Assembly: GCF_016861605.1 (NCBI RefSeq)
Contig: NZ_BOLM01000019.1
Location: 1-54,612, forward strand
Length of the DNA: 54,612 nt
Direction of reading: 5' to 3'
Origin: Levilactobacillus wangkuiensis
Lineage (GTDB): Bacteria > Bacillota > Bacilli > Lactobacillales > Lactobacillaceae
Of this stretch, positions 16,625 to 26,133 are shown piece after piece. A program made the translations under genes and the position numbers. Every line of letters starts with the position of its first letter. The first letter of the stretch is position 1. Under the pieces are notes generated by a model. It was given only the letters and a program-made list of their open reading frames with translations. It searched no databases and was not told the DNA's origin.

Positions 16625-16815
16625 GACCAACACGGGTTAAGCTAATGTCAGCCGTGAGGTCGGTGAAAATAAACTCAGTCGTAGGAGTTTCCTTGGTGGC
16701 TCTGCCACCTAGAAAACTGGTATCTTTGAGACTCGTTTCTCAGAGGCTCAAAGTAAGCCTGGAGACCGCCTTTTGGCTCCGGGCGGCCGCCTACCACGTT
16801 CCGGTTCTCTCTACT
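16625..16815 (+). repeat. Structured repeat, family B copy 1
   Basis: Starts GACCAACACGGG and keeps the family order: a hairpin AGTTT..TGGTGGC/GCCACC..AAACT, a hairpin CTTTGAG..CTCAAAG, and a hairpin GCCTGGAG/CTCCGGGC with loop ACCGCCTTTTGG. The 3' half of the outer closing stem seen in copy 2 is missing. Confidence 0.75.
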
Positions 16816-16832
16816 TAGACAGAGAATCGTCT

Positions 16833-17030
16833 AGACCAGCACGGGGTTAAACTGTGTCAGCCGTGAGGGCAGTAAAAATGGACTCAGCCGGCGGATTTTC
16901 TGAACGGCAGCGCCGCTCAGAAAATGGTGACTTTGAAACTCGTGGTTTTCGAGGTTCAAAGCAAGCTTCAAGACCGCTCTTCGGCTTGAAGCGTCCTTCC
17001 CCAGCGTTCCGGTCCATTTTTACTGCCCGG
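16833..17030 (+). repeat. Structured repeat, family B copy 2
   Basis: A perfect 17-bp closing stem (16867-16883 with 17012-17028) encloses three hairpins: ATTTTCTGA/TCAGAAAAT, CTTTGAA..CTCG/CGAG..TTCAAAG, and GCTTCAAG/CTTGAAGC with loop ACCGCTCTTCGG. It is in tandem with copy 1 (208-base offset). The third hairpin differs from copy 1 on both sides in a pairing-preserving way. Confidence 0.85.
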
Positions 17031-17054
17031 TAAGGCGCAGTTTAAAAACCAGCG

Positions 17055-18410
17055 CTAGTCGACGCCGACTTCGGCGCGGACCACGTCAGCAATCCGGTCC
17101 ACGTAAGCCGCAACCGTTTCCTCGGTTGGCGCTTCCGCCATGACCCGTAACAAAGGTTCAGTCCCGGAAGGCCGAACCAAGACTCGGCCGTCGCCAGCCA
17201 TTTCTTTTTCAACCGTGGCAATCATGGCTTGGACTTGGGGGTTGTTCAAAGCAGCTTCCTTGTCAGCAACCTTAACGTTGACCAACTTTTGTGGGTAGGT
17301 CTTCACGTCAGCAGCCAATTCGGACAGCTTCTTGCCCGTTACCTTCAGGATGTGGAGTAATTGCAAACTCGTTAACAAGCCGTCACCGGTCGTGTTGAAG
17401 TCCAAGAAAACGATGTGGCCGGACTGCTCACCACCCAGGTTGTACCCGGACTTCCGCATTTCTTCAACCACGTAACGGTCCCCGACCTTGGTCTTCACAG
17501 ACTTCAGTTCGTGGGCTTCCATGGCCTTGTACATCCCCAGATTACTCATGACGGTCGTCACGATGGTGTCCTTCTTCAGACGCCCGTGTTCGGCCATGTA
17601 TTTCCCACAGATGTACATGATCTTATCCCCGTCGACGATGTGACCTTCCTCGTCAACTGCAATACACCGGTCACCGTCACCATCAAAGGCTAACCCAATG
17701 GCCGCACCCTTTTCCACAACAAATTTTTGCAATTGTTCTGGGTGGGTCGACCCAACTTGATCGTTGATGTTCAAACCGTTAGGCGTGGTGGCAATCGTGT
17801 CAAAGTCCAGGTTCAGGTCTGCGTATAACCGGGAAACCAAGCCGCTGGTAGCCCCGTTAGCGGAGTCCACCGCGATGTGTAAGCCTTCCAGGTCATCGGC
17901 AATCGTTTGTTCCAGGAATTGAATGTACTTTTGGCTACCCTCGGAGTAGTCTTCGACCGTACCTAAGCCATCGGTCGTTGGCCGTGGCAAGTCATCGGTT
18001 GGGGCATCCAACAGGGCTTCGATTTCTTCTTCCATTTCGTCGGACAGCTTGTAGCCGTCGTTCCCGAAATACTTGATCCCGTTATATTCAACGGGGTTGT
18101 GGGAAGCCGTGATCATGACCCCGGCTGCGGCGCCTTGCGTCCGGACTAAGTAAGCCACGGCTGGCGTTGAGATCACGCCCAAGCGGAGAACTTCGATTCC
18201 CACGGAAAGCAAGCCGGCAACCAAGGCATTTTCCAGCAATTGACCGGAGATCCGGGTGTCACGGGCTACTAAGACTTGGGGGTGTGCGTTGTCGCTATCA
18301 GCGTGTTGGGTCAAGACATACCCACCGAACCGGCCGACTTTAAATGCTAACTCGGGAGATAAATCTTGGTTGGCAACTCCCCGAACACCATCAGTTCCAA
18401 AATACTTCAT
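17055..18410 (-). CDS. glmM: Phosphoglucosamine mutase
   Basis: Interconverts glucosamine-6-phosphate and glucosamine-1-phosphate. 451 residues. Active-site phosphoserine in TASHNP, metal loop DGDGDR, sugar loop GGEQSGH, and phosphate-binding [12 protein letters not shown] near the C-terminus are all intact. Start [11 protein letters not shown] (18410) has AGGAAA upstream and matches the usual start of the family; the longer frame adds five residues. Last coding gene of the cdaA-cdaR-glmM operon; in related bacteria GlmM binds and inhibits CdaA. Confidence 0.97.
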   Translation of the reverse strand: MKYFGTDGVRGVANQDLSPELAFKVGRFGGYVLTQHADSDNAHPQVLVARDTRISGQLLENALVAGLLSVGIEVLRLGVISTPAVAYLVRTQGAAAGVMITASHNPVEYNGIKYFGNDGYKLSDEMEEEIEALLDAPTDDLPRPTTDGLGTVEDYSEGSQKYIQFLEQTIADDLEGLHIAVDSANGATSGLVSRLYADLNLDFDTIATTPNGLNINDQVGSTHPEQLQKFVVEKGAAIGLAFDGDGDRCIAVDEEGHIVDGDKIMYICGKYMAEHGRLKKDTIVTTVMSNLGMYKAMEAHELKSVKTKVGDRYVVEEMRKSGYNLGGEQSGHIVFLDFNTTGDGLLTSLQLLHILKVTGKKLSELAADVKTYPQKLVNVKVADKEAALNNPQVQAMIATVEKEMAGDGRVLVRPSGTEPLLRVMAEAPTEETVAAYVDRIADVVRAEVGVD

Positions 18411-18446
18411 GTCAAATTTCCTCATTTCTCAATCTGTTTGTTGGTT

Positions 18447-19421
18447 TTATTTGGTTGTTGCTGTGACCGTGACCTTAATGGTTGACGGGTCAAATGCCGT
18501 GACATCGTTATCATTGGTGTCCAGCGTGACCGTCTTGGTCGTTTTACTCTTCACATCACTCACGTCAACGTCGACGTCAACGCTGTCACCCAGGGCCTTT
18601 AGCTGCGAGGAACTCCCATACGCCGTGACCTTGTTGCTGGTCGTACTCAGCTTATAGGACGTTCCCGACGACCCGTTCTTGGCGTTCAGGTTCACGCTGA
18701 CCTTTTGGCTTTCCCCGTCAGACGTCACTGGCAGGTTCACGGTCGTGGTCGACGGCGTCAAAATGACGTTGACCGTCTTGCCACTACTGTCAAGCGCCTC
18801 AATGACCGCTTGGTTATTCACGGTCTTCTTGGTGTTGGCCGGCACCGTCAGCTGGGCGATGACCTGCTTGACCCGCGAGATCTCATTGGCCGCACCGGTC
18901 GCCTTGACCGTCGTCACGTCAGAAGTGGCCTTGCCAGCGGAGTAGCCCGCGGCAATGTTCTGACTATTATACCGAACCTTGACCGGGAATGAAACCGTTC
19001 GCCGGGGTTCAATATCCACGTTGATTTTCGCCGGATCAATGCTCGATTCAATTTCGTGATTCAGACCCTCCTGGTGCAGGGTGACCGTGTGCTTACCGAC
19101 ACCCAGATCACTGAGCGCCGCGTACACTTTAAAATTTTGCGTGTTGGCCGTTGTCGTGACTAAGGCTAAGGGTCCCTTCAGTTTAACTTTGACCTTGGAG
19201 GGGTAGCCGGTCACGAAATATTTATTACTGTTCACATTCAGTTGTAACGGCACCGACACCGTCATGGTCTTGGTGGCCGTGAGCGATGTCGTGTTCCCCG
19301 TCGAACTGGTCGACGAGCCACTGCTGGAGGACTTGGTACTGTTGACATAGAAGAACAACAGCACGGCCAGGATCAACGCCAGGATGCGGTACAGCCACGT
19401 GGTATAACGCTCATTTTTCAT
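18447..19421 (-). CDS. cdaR: CdaA regulatory protein (YbbR family)
   Basis: A 324-residue membrane-anchored protein: one N-terminal helix (about 8-26), a Ser/Thr linker, then about three YbbR domains outside the cell (about 50-320). It modulates the diadenylate cyclase encoded just upstream. Its ATG shares one base with the cdaA stop (TAATG), indicating coupled translation. The operon cdaA-cdaR-glmM is standard in Firmicutes. The C-terminus ends TVTATTK without a sorting signal. Confidence 0.92.
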   Translation of the reverse strand: MKNERYTTWLYRILALILAVLLFFYVNSTKSSSSGSSTSSTGNTTSLTATKTMTVSVPLQLNVNSNKYFVTGYPSKVKVKLKGPLALVTTTANTQNFKVYAALSDLGVGKHTVTLHQEGLNHEIESSIDPAKINVDIEPRRTVSFPVKVRYNSQNIAAGYSAGKATSDVTTVKATGAANEISRVKQVIAQLTVPANTKKTVNNQAVIEALDSSGKTVNVILTPSTTTVNLPVTSDGESQKVSVNLNAKNGSSGTSYKLSTTSNKVTAYGSSSQLKALGDSVDVDVDVSDVKSKTTKTVTLDTNDNDVTAFDPSTIKVTVTATTK

Positions 19422-20269
19422 TAGCGCCGCCCCCCTCTAAACCGTTGATCGAACCAATCCAGTGCCCGTAAGAACACGTTATTGTTGTCAGTGGCTTCAT
19501 CATTGACCAATTCATTGCGTAAGAACTTCAGGTAGTCCGTTTGGGTCAGCCCGCGTAACAGCTCATTGTTCTTAGTGATTGAAACTTCCCCGGTTTCTTC
19601 TGAAATGACGATGGTCAACGCGTCCGTCACTTCGGAAATCCCGACGGCTGCCCGATGCCGGGTCCCCAATTCCTTGGGAATCAGATTGCTCTCGGACAGG
19701 GGCAGGTAGGCCGCCGCGACGGCGATACGGTTATCACGGATGATGACCGCCCCATCGTGTAGCGGGGTGTTGGGAATGAAGATGTTGATCAGTAGTTCAC
19801 CGGTCAACTCGGCATCCAGGTCGATCCCCGTTTCAATGTAGTCCTCCAGCCCGGTGTCCCGTTGAATGGTCATTAACGCCCCAATTCGCCGTTTGGACAT
19901 GTACTGGATGGCTTTGTCGAGGCCTTCGATCATCTTGTTGGCGGCTTCATTTTCATGCCGCACCCGGACAAACAAGGACCCCCGGCCGAGGTGCTCCAAC
20001 CCCCGCCGGATTTCTGGTTGAAAAACAATAATAATGGCGATAACGCCCCAGTTGATCACTTGATCGACCAGCCACGACACCGTGTTCAGTCCCAGGTAGG
20101 CACTGATAAAGCGGACAATCAGAATTAAAATAACCCCACGGAAGAGCTGGATAGCCTTGGTTCCCCGTAGCATCACGATTAATTCATAGATGACGAACCA
20201 CACCACAAGAATGTCGAGGAGGTTGACCAAATTTCCTATAGTTAGGAGATTTCCCCAATCCAGGTTCAT
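19421..20269 (-). CDS. cdaA: Diadenylate cyclase
   Basis: Makes the essential second messenger c-di-AMP from two ATP. A 282-residue protein with three N-terminal membrane helices (about 14-90) and a DAC domain (about 100-260) carrying the two catalytic motifs HDGAVIIRDN and GTRHRAA. Couples potassium and turgor control to wall synthesis; its neighbours cdaR and glmM encode its known regulators. Ribosome site TTGGAGGG. An extended -10 promoter lies upstream. Confidence 0.96.
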   Translation of the reverse strand: MNLDWGNLLTIGNLVNLLDILVVWFVIYELIVMLRGTKAIQLFRGVILILIVRFISAYLGLNTVSWLVDQVINWGVIAIIIVFQPEIRRGLEHLGRGSLFVRVRHENEAANKMIEGLDKAIQYMSKRRIGALMTIQRDTGLEDYIETGIDLDAELTGELLINIFIPNTPLHDGAVIIRDNRIAVAAAYLPLSESNLIPKELGTRHRAAVGISEVTDALTIVISEETGEVSITKNNELLRGLTQTDYLKFLRNELVNDEATDNNNVFLRALDWFDQRFRGGRR

Positions 20270-20299
20270 GACTTTCCCTCCAAATTGAATTCAAATTTT

Positions 20300-20305
20300 A
20301 TTATA
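20300..20305 (-). promoter_or_regulatory. -10 box of the cdaA operon
   Basis: Minus strand TGCTATAAT, an extended -10 about 30 bases before the cdaA start. No good -35 at 17 bases. Confidence 0.55.
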
Positions 20306-20506
20306 GCACGGCACCGCTGACATTTCGCCCCGATTGCCGACAATCCCGCGAAACTCTGCCCCAATGGTCGCAAAGCTTACAGATTTCTTAAGGTCAGGTT
20401 CACCCGTTATTTAAATGAAAATAATCTGCTAATATAGAAGTCATATTCTGTTCGATTTCGGCCCCGCGCTGTAGAATGAGGGTAGTACTTTGGGAAAGGA
20501 TTGGTG

Positions 20507-21166
20507 ATGGCTATGAATCGGCGAGCCCGGTGGGAAATCCGCGTCTTCTTTGTGGCGTGGCTCATTTTCCTCTATTTTCGCGCGAAGGACCCCTTCTCGT
20601 TCTTGGTGCTCAACACCTTTCTAGGCGCCATCCCCATCGAGATCAGCTTTCATCTCGGGGCTAAACGACCGCGCGGCTGGCTATTCTGGCCACTCGTCCT
20701 GTTGTGGCTGCTCTTCTATCCCAACGCGCCCTACCTGCTGACCGACCTGTTTCATCTGTCGCTCCTGCAGCCCTACGCCATGAGCGGCCTGCTGCGGGTC
20801 ACGCCGCACCTGTGGATCTACTTCACCTACATGATTGTCAGTGCCATCAGCTGCTCATTTCTGGGCTTCTGGAGCCTCAATCACGTCAGCCAGGCCATCA
20901 CCGCGCGGCTGGCCAAGGGCAACGGGATCGCCCGACTGATTGTCGTCTTGCTGCTGACCTTCCTGACCTCGGTCGGCCTGTACATCGGCCGCTTCTTACG
21001 GATTCACACGATTTACCTATTCTTAAACCCTGAGCAGTTCATCCGGCCGTTGATGACCATGTGGACGCCGGACATGTGGATCTTCGTGGCCCTGATGACG
21101 CTGATTCAGCTATTCTGCTACTGGATCTTGTACCTCATCATGAACAACCGTGACGTGACGGATTAG
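20507..21166 (+). CDS. DUF1361 family membrane protein
   Basis: A 219-residue protein with about six or seven hydrophobic segments and the DUF1361 marker FYPNAPYLLTDLFHL. Function of the family is unknown. ATG at 20507 chosen because AAGGA lies 6 bases before; in-frame TTG and GTG codons just upstream are less likely. Divergent from cdaA. Followed by its own terminator. Several Trp/Arg clusters face the cytosolic loops; no catalytic motif seen. Confidence 0.85.
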   Translation: MAMNRRARWEIRVFFVAWLIFLYFRAKDPFSFLVLNTFLGAIPIEISFHLGAKRPRGWLFWPLVLLWLLFYPNAPYLLTDLFHLSLLQPYAMSGLLRVTPHLWIYFTYMIVSAISCSFLGFWSLNHVSQAITARLAKGNGIARLIVVLLLTFLTSVGLYIGRFLRIHTIYLFLNPEQFIRPLMTMWTPDMWIFVALMTLIQLFCYWILYLIMNNRDVTD

Positions 21167-21229
21167 CTGGAGGTCAGCCCCGTATCCATCACCCACTGCA
21201 TGATGTTCTCACCTAATAAATAACCCGCA

Positions 21230-21267
21230 ATGGCAACCGTTCGTCCTAGTGACCGGCTGCCATTTTT
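21230..21267 (+). terminator. Terminator of the DUF1361 gene
   Basis: ATGGCAACCG/CGGCTGCCAT (one mismatch) followed by TTTTTATTT on the plus strand. Confidence 0.75.
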
Positions 21268-21279
21268 ATTTGAGAACGA

Positions 21280-21316
21280 AAAAATCGCCCACTCTGATTA
21301 ATTTCAGAATGAGCGA
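21280..21316 (-). terminator. Terminator of the Na+/H+ antiporter gene
   Basis: TCGCTCATTCTGA/TCAGAGTGGGCGA with wobble on the minus strand followed by TTTTT. Confidence 0.85.
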
Positions 21317-21354
21317 CTACTCTTAAATTTTTAGCAAACACACGACTTGAACGC

Positions 21355-23487
21355 CTAACCCTCTTCGCTGTTCAGCGACATGACCAGCACGTTCTCGGAA
21401 TAGTTCACGTACTGCCGGAGATGGGAGGCCATGTTCCAGGTAATGTTGCCGGCTTCCAGCAACGTCTGAATCCCGGTCCGCTCGGCGCCCAGTGCCCGCA
21501 CCCGCAACTTGTTGATTTGGTGTTGGTAGAGGTCTTCGTGGTCCGGCGCAGTTTCGGCCTTGGCCCGTTCGATTCGGTTCCGGTATTGCACCAGCAAGTG
21601 GTACACGGCTTGGTTATCGAACTGGGTCTCATCGACGTCGGAACTGGCCAGGTACTGTGACAGCGCCTTGATGGCCGCCTTCGCAGTTTCCCGTTCAATC
21701 AGATTATTCTCGGCGTGTAACCGGTCCGTATCCTCCGAATGCAACCAGTAGGCGGCGTTCCGGAACATATGCTTGAAGAAGACCCGCCAGTAACGCAGAA
21801 CGCTCGGCATGGTGTGCCCCGCGACCTGGGTCAGCCGGTTCTCAAAATTTTCGATACGCCGGATGGCCCCGACGTAACTGGTCTGGGTAATCTTTTCACC
21901 CTTGCGCAGTTCCTTGAGGGACGCCCGTTCACCGGCCAGCGTGACCTCGCGCAGCTTGATTTCATCTTCCAAAACCTTCTGCATCGCGGTATCGGCACGG
22001 TAATTCATTTCTAAGCGCCGAATGACAAATTGGTAATCCAAAATCAAGTCATACGCGGCTCGCTGGTTGTTCGGTCGCCGCAGCTCTTCAATCTTAGAAA
22101 TGGCCAAGCGCATAATGTACGCCCGCGCCTCATCCTCACTGATTTGGCGCACGGTATCGGCGGGAATCTCCTCGCCGTCCTCGTCCAAGTCAATCTCATT
22201 GGCATTCTCATCGCTGGCACTCGCCCGCGTTTGCAGGGGCTGCCGCGACGTGGAAATCAATGGCAACGTAATCGTCGCCGCCACCAGACTGATGATGATG
22301 ACCCCAGAGGCCACGAACAGCATCAGCGACCGCGTCGGAAAGCCGGCCCCGGAGGCAACCGTCATGGGCACGGATAAGACCCCGGCCATGGTCACGGCTC
22401 CCCGGACCCCAGAGAGACCGGATAAAATGGACATCCGTATCCCAGGCCGTTCGGAACGTTCCTTGTGATTGAGTCGTTCAAACAGGACGTACCCGTAGGT
22501 CCAAACCGTCCGAATCACCACGATGATCACCCAGACCATGAAGGCAAAGAACAGGGCTTGCCAGGTGTTGAACTGGCCACCCTTGATGACCTTCGACGTG
22601 GCCACGGGTAACTCGATCCCCAGAATCACGAACACGATACCGTTCAATGAATAGATAATAATATCCCAAACTTTTTCAGTCACTAATTTCAATTCTGGTG
22701 AATCTTCGACGATCCGGTTTTCCCGGGCGTGATAGAGTACCCCGGCCGTCACGACGGCAATAACGCCAGAAGCGTGGGTGATTTCTTCGGTTACCAGGTA
22801 AACCACAAATGGCGTGGCAATCTGAAGCACGGTGTTAAAGATCACGTCGTCAATCCCTTGCCGGCGCAAAATATCCATCAACAGCTGGATGGCTGTCATG
22901 AAGATCAGCCCGGACAGGAAGCCAACGATACTAATGTAGAAGAAGTCACCGACGGCCGTCCCCATGGAGAAGGCCCCGGTCACCGTCGCCGCAATCGCAT
23001 ATTTAAAGGCAATCAGGCCACTGGCATCGTTGATCAGACTTTCCCCACTCACCAGGTGCAGCAGGCTATCTGGTAACTTGGCCTGCTTGGAGATGGACTG
23101 CACCGCCACGGGGTCGGTTGGCGACAGAATGGCCGCCAGGGCCAGCGCCACGGTAAAGGGCATCTTGGGAATCAACTCGTAAATCAGGAAGCCGCCCAAG
23201 ATGGTGGTCAAGAAGACCAGCCAGATGGCGTTGGCAAAGATGGGGCCGCGCAAGCGCCAGAGTTCTTTTCTGGGAAAGCGCCGCCCATCGTTATACAGCA
23301 ACGGGGCGATGAACAAAAGCAAAAACCAATCAGTTTCCAGTGGGACCTCGAATTTCCAGATTAAGGCAACGAGGAGTCCCAGCGCAATTTGAATCAAACT
23401 GACCGGAATAAACGTGAGGTAGTGACTGATAATATTAGAGAATAAAACTAACACGATCAACAGGATCACTGCTTCAACTATAGGCAC
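21355..23487 (-). CDS. Na+/H+ antiporter, CPA1 (NhaP-like) family
   Basis: A 710-residue protein with about twelve membrane helices (about 1-420) and a long, charged, helix-rich cytosolic C-terminal region (about 430-710). CPA1 markers: ILSPTDPVAV in helix 4 or 5 and the ion-binding Asn-Asp pair in SGESLINDASGL. Exchanges sodium or potassium for protons to control internal pH. The start codon is GTG with GGGGGAACC upstream. The long tail suggests regulatory control as in CvrA/YjbQ-like proteins but no TrkA or CBS motif is seen. Confidence 0.88.
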   Translation of the reverse strand: MPIVEAVILLIVLVLFSNIISHYLTFIPVSLIQIALGLLVALIWKFEVPLETDWFLLLFIAPLLYNDGRRFPRKELWRLRGPIFANAIWLVFLTTILGGFLIYELIPKMPFTVALALAAILSPTDPVAVQSISKQAKLPDSLLHLVSGESLINDASGLIAFKYAIAATVTGAFSMGTAVGDFFYISIVGFLSGLIFMTAIQLLMDILRRQGIDDVIFNTVLQIATPFVVYLVTEEITHASGVIAVVTAGVLYHARENRIVEDSPELKLVTEKVWDIIIYSLNGIVFVILGIELPVATSKVIKGGQFNTWQALFFAFMVWVIIVVIRTVWTYGYVLFERLNHKERSERPGIRMSILSGLSGVRGAVTMAGVLSVPMTVASGAGFPTRSLMLFVASGVIIISLVAATITLPLISTSRQPLQTRASASDENANEIDLDEDGEEIPADTVRQISEDEARAYIMRLAISKIEELRRPNNQRAAYDLILDYQFVIRRLEMNYRADTAMQKVLEDEIKLREVTLAGERASLKELRKGEKITQTSYVGAIRRIENFENRLTQVAGHTMPSVLRYWRVFFKHMFRNAAYWLHSEDTDRLHAENNLIERETAKAAIKALSQYLASSDVDETQFDNQAVYHLLVQYRNRIERAKAETAPDHEDLYQHQINKLRVRALGAERTGIQTLLEAGNITWNMASHLRQYVNYSENVLVMSLNSEEG

Positions 23488-23517
23488 ATAAGGTTCCCCC
23501 TTTTGTAATTCGTGTGC

Positions 23518-24432
23518 TTAGGCCGTGGTCGTCGGTTCTTCACCGATGATGCGGACCTCTGTTTCCAAATGAACTTGATTCTTTTCCCAAATAACGGCCT
23601 GGATGTGGTGAATCAGGTCCAGGTAATCCGTAGCTGTGGCGTGGTCGATGTTGACAATGAAGCCGGCGTGCTTGGTCGAAACCTGGGCACCGCCCCACTT
23701 CAGGCCCTGCAAGCCGGCCTCTTGAATCAGCTGGCCGGTGTAGTGACCCTCAGGCCGCTTGAAGACACTCCCACAGGATGGTAGCTCTAGCGGTTGCTTG
23801 GCTGCTCGCCGGGCATTCAGGTCATCCATTTTTGCTTGAATGGCTTGCCCGTCACCAGGTGTCAACGCAAAGGTCGCCGTCAAGACGATATCATGGTAAT
23901 CTTGAATCGAGCTGTGACGGTAACCGAAATCGAATTCGGCCTTGGTCAGCGTCCGAATCTCACCGGTTGGCGTCAAGACCTCAGCGGAGAGCGCCACCTC
24001 ACTGATTTCACCGCCATAAGCACCGGCGTTCATGAAGACGGCGCCCCCGACACTTCCAGGAATCCCGGCCGCAAATTCAAAGCCGGTCAGCGCATGTGCC
24101 TGGGCAACTTGGGTCGTCTTGATCAGCGCGGCGCCGGCTTCGGCAGTCACGGTGTTGCCGGTGGTCGTAATCTGATTCATCTTCGTCAGGATCATGACCA
24201 GTCCCCGGATGCCGCCGTCACGGACGATGAGGTTGCTGGCGTTACCGACCACGGTGACCGGCAACTTTTCTTCGTTGGCGTAGGCCAGTAAGGACTTGGT
24301 TTCTTGAATGTTCGTTGGGAATGCTAAGTAATCGGCAGGTCCCCCAGTCTCGGTGTACGTGTAGTGCGCCAAAGGCTCATCACGTAAGATCTCAATTGCT
24401 GGAAATGCCGTTGCTATATCTGCCATCATCAT
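23518..24432 (-). CDS. murB: UDP-N-acetylenolpyruvoylglucosamine reductase
   Basis: FAD- and NADPH-dependent reductase making UDP-MurNAc, an early peptidoglycan step. About 304 residues, type II length. FAD-binding region [41 protein letters not shown], catalytic Ser in SCGSVFKRP, and TKHAGFIVN near the C-terminus. Three ATG codons follow in a row; the first (24432) is taken because AGAGGA lies 5 bases upstream. Short gap to the next minus-strand gene. Single-gene transcription likely. Confidence 0.95.
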   Translation of the reverse strand: MMMADIATAFPAIEILRDEPLAHYTYTETGGPADYLAFPTNIQETKSLLAYANEEKLPVTVVGNASNLIVRDGGIRGLVMILTKMNQITTTGNTVTAEAGAALIKTTQVAQAHALTGFEFAAGIPGSVGGAVFMNAGAYGGEISEVALSAEVLTPTGEIRTLTKAEFDFGYRHSSIQDYHDIVLTATFALTPGDGQAIQAKMDDLNARRAAKQPLELPSCGSVFKRPEGHYTGQLIQEAGLQGLKWGGAQVSTKHAGFIVNIDHATATDYLDLIHHIQAVIWEKNQVHLETEVRIIGEEPTTTA

Positions 24433-24627
24433 GATTTTCCTCTCGTTCCGCAAAAATTTAAACTTGGTTTTGTTAGTCACTGGGCCAACTGCGATTGCGA
24501 TCGACCCATTTTTGTCGTCAATAGAATTATTTTACCATGAAACGCCAACCAACCGGGAGAGAACGCTTCAATTACAGCAAATTCTAACTTTTCTGGTATA
24601 CTAAAATTAGTTAGTTGGAGGTGCGTT

Positions 24628-25392
24628 ATGAAATTTATTTCTTGGAACGTGAATGGCCTACGGGCGATTGTGAAAAAGAATTTCGTCGAGACGTTTAAGG
24701 ACCTCGATGCCGATTTCTTTGGCATTCAGGAAACGAAGTTACAGGAAGGCCAAATCGACCTCGACCTGCCGGGTTATTATCAATACTGGAACTACGCCGA
24801 ACGCAAGGGGTATTCGGGAACCGCGCTCTTTACTAAGCACAAGCCGCTGAACGTCCTCTACGGCATCGACGCCCCAGACTTTGACCACGAAGGCCGGACG
24901 ATTACGCTGGAATATCCTGACTTTTACGTATTGACCTGTTACACGCCCAACTCTGGAAGCGGCCTGAAGCGGCTGGACTTTCGGATGGGCTGGGAAGAAG
25001 CCTTCCTGGCCTTCGTCCAAAAGCTAGACGCGAAGAAGCCGGTCATCTTCTGTGGCGACCTGAACGTGGCTCGCACGGAGATCGACCTGAAGAATCCCAA
25101 GACCAATCATAAGAACGCCGGGTTCACCGACGACGAACGGGAAAAGATGGCGCACCTCCTGAGTGAAGGCTACACGGACACCTTCCGTTACTTCAACCCA
25201 GACGCCACCGAACGCTACTCGTGGTGGAGCTACCGGTTCCACGCCCGCGACAACAACGCCGGCTGGCGGATCGACTACTTCATCACCAGTAACCGCCTGC
25301 AAAACCAACTGGAAAAGGCCGAGATCCTAGACCAGGTCATGGGCTCGGACCACTGCCCCGTTGAACTGGACGTTAAGGACCTGACCGTCTAA
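24628..25392 (+). CDS. xth: Exodeoxyribonuclease III
   Basis: A 254-residue Exo III/AP endonuclease. Repairs abasic sites and 3' blocks. Family motifs: SWNVNGLRA, QETKL (metal Glu), catalytic GDLNVA, and GSDHCPVEL at the C-terminus. Strong ribosome site GGAGGTG and a -10 TATACT about 30 bases before the ATG. Divergent from murB. Full length. Confidence 0.95.
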   Translation: MKFISWNVNGLRAIVKKNFVETFKDLDADFFGIQETKLQEGQIDLDLPGYYQYWNYAERKGYSGTALFTKHKPLNVLYGIDAPDFDHEGRTITLEYPDFYVLTCYTPNSGSGLKRLDFRMGWEEAFLAFVQKLDAKKPVIFCGDLNVARTEIDLKNPKTNHKNAGFTDDEREKMAHLLSEGYTDTFRYFNPDATERYSWWSYRFHARDNNAGWRIDYFITSNRLQNQLEKAEILDQVMGSDHCPVELDVKDLTV

Positions 25393-25435
25393 CACTGTTG
25401 TTAATCGTCAACCCATAAGAGAGGAAAATGTCCCT

Positions 25436-25972
25436 GTGAATTTTGTTGCCATGGACTTTGAAACGGCTAGCGGCAAACGCTACAGCGCCTGTTCCCTCGC
25501 ACTGACCATCGTGCGTGACAGCCAAGTCGTTGATGAGTTTTATTCACTGATCAAACCCGATACCGACTTCTTCTGGCGCAACGTCCAGATTCATGGGATT
25601 CATGAACGTGACGTCGCCAATGCCCCCACGTTCCCGGAAGTGTGGGAGCACGTGGCCCCCTTCTTCCAGCGTGATCGGTTAGTCATTGCCCACAACGCCC
25701 CATTTGATAACGGGGTCTTGCGGAGCAGCCTGGAGCATTACAACCTGCCGACCGCCCGTTACCTGACGCTGGACACGGTGAAGACCAGTCGGAAGTTCTT
25801 CCCGGAATTTCCGAATCACAAACTCAACACCGTTTGCGACGAGTTGAACATTGATCTGCACCATCACCACAACGCGCTGGATGATAGCTTGGCCTGTGCC
25901 AATATTCTGTTGTACGAAGCCAACCACTTCGGTACGCAGCCGTTGAAGTCCTTCGTTACGGTGAATGCTTAA
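25436..25972 (+). CDS. DEDDh 3'-5' exonuclease (DnaQ-like)
   Basis: A 178-residue exonuclease domain protein with the three DEDDh motifs: Exo I DFETA (residues 7-11), Exo II AHNAPFD, and Exo III HHNALDDSLA, the His being the catalytic base. It resembles a stand-alone polymerase III epsilon-type domain without polymerase or BRCT parts. Start GTG with AGAGGA upstream. 43 bases after xth, so probably co-transcribed as a DNA-repair pair. A strong terminator follows. Confidence 0.9.
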   Translation: MNFVAMDFETASGKRYSACSLALTIVRDSQVVDEFYSLIKPDTDFFWRNVQIHGIHERDVANAPTFPEVWEHVAPFFQRDRLVIAHNAPFDNGVLRSSLEHYNLPTARYLTLDTVKTSRKFFPEFPNHKLNTVCDELNIDLHHHHNALDDSLACANILLYEANHFGTQPLKSFVTVNA

Positions 25973-25996
25973 CATTGAATCGTTCCAAAATTATCA

Positions 25997-26040
25997 GACT
26001 TAGTCGCCACCCTTTTGTGGGTAGCGGCTAAGTCTTTTTT
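25997..26040 (+). terminator. Terminator of xth and the exonuclease
   Basis: GACTTAGTCGCCACCC/GGGTAGCGGCTAAGTC with one mismatch or wobble, followed by TTTTTT. Confidence 0.95.
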
Positions 26041-26133
26041 GGTGAAAACTATTTTATTGATTATCAGCTATTGATTATTGTTTATCGATATTGTATTATC
26101 GAGTCGTAATAAATTTCAGGGGAGATGTTAACC

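Noticed and set aside
9100..17030. Known large RNAs such as GOLLD or ROOL
   Set aside because: Those are single molecules of about 600-900 bases, usually in prophages; the elements here are about 140-250 bases and no phage genes are near.
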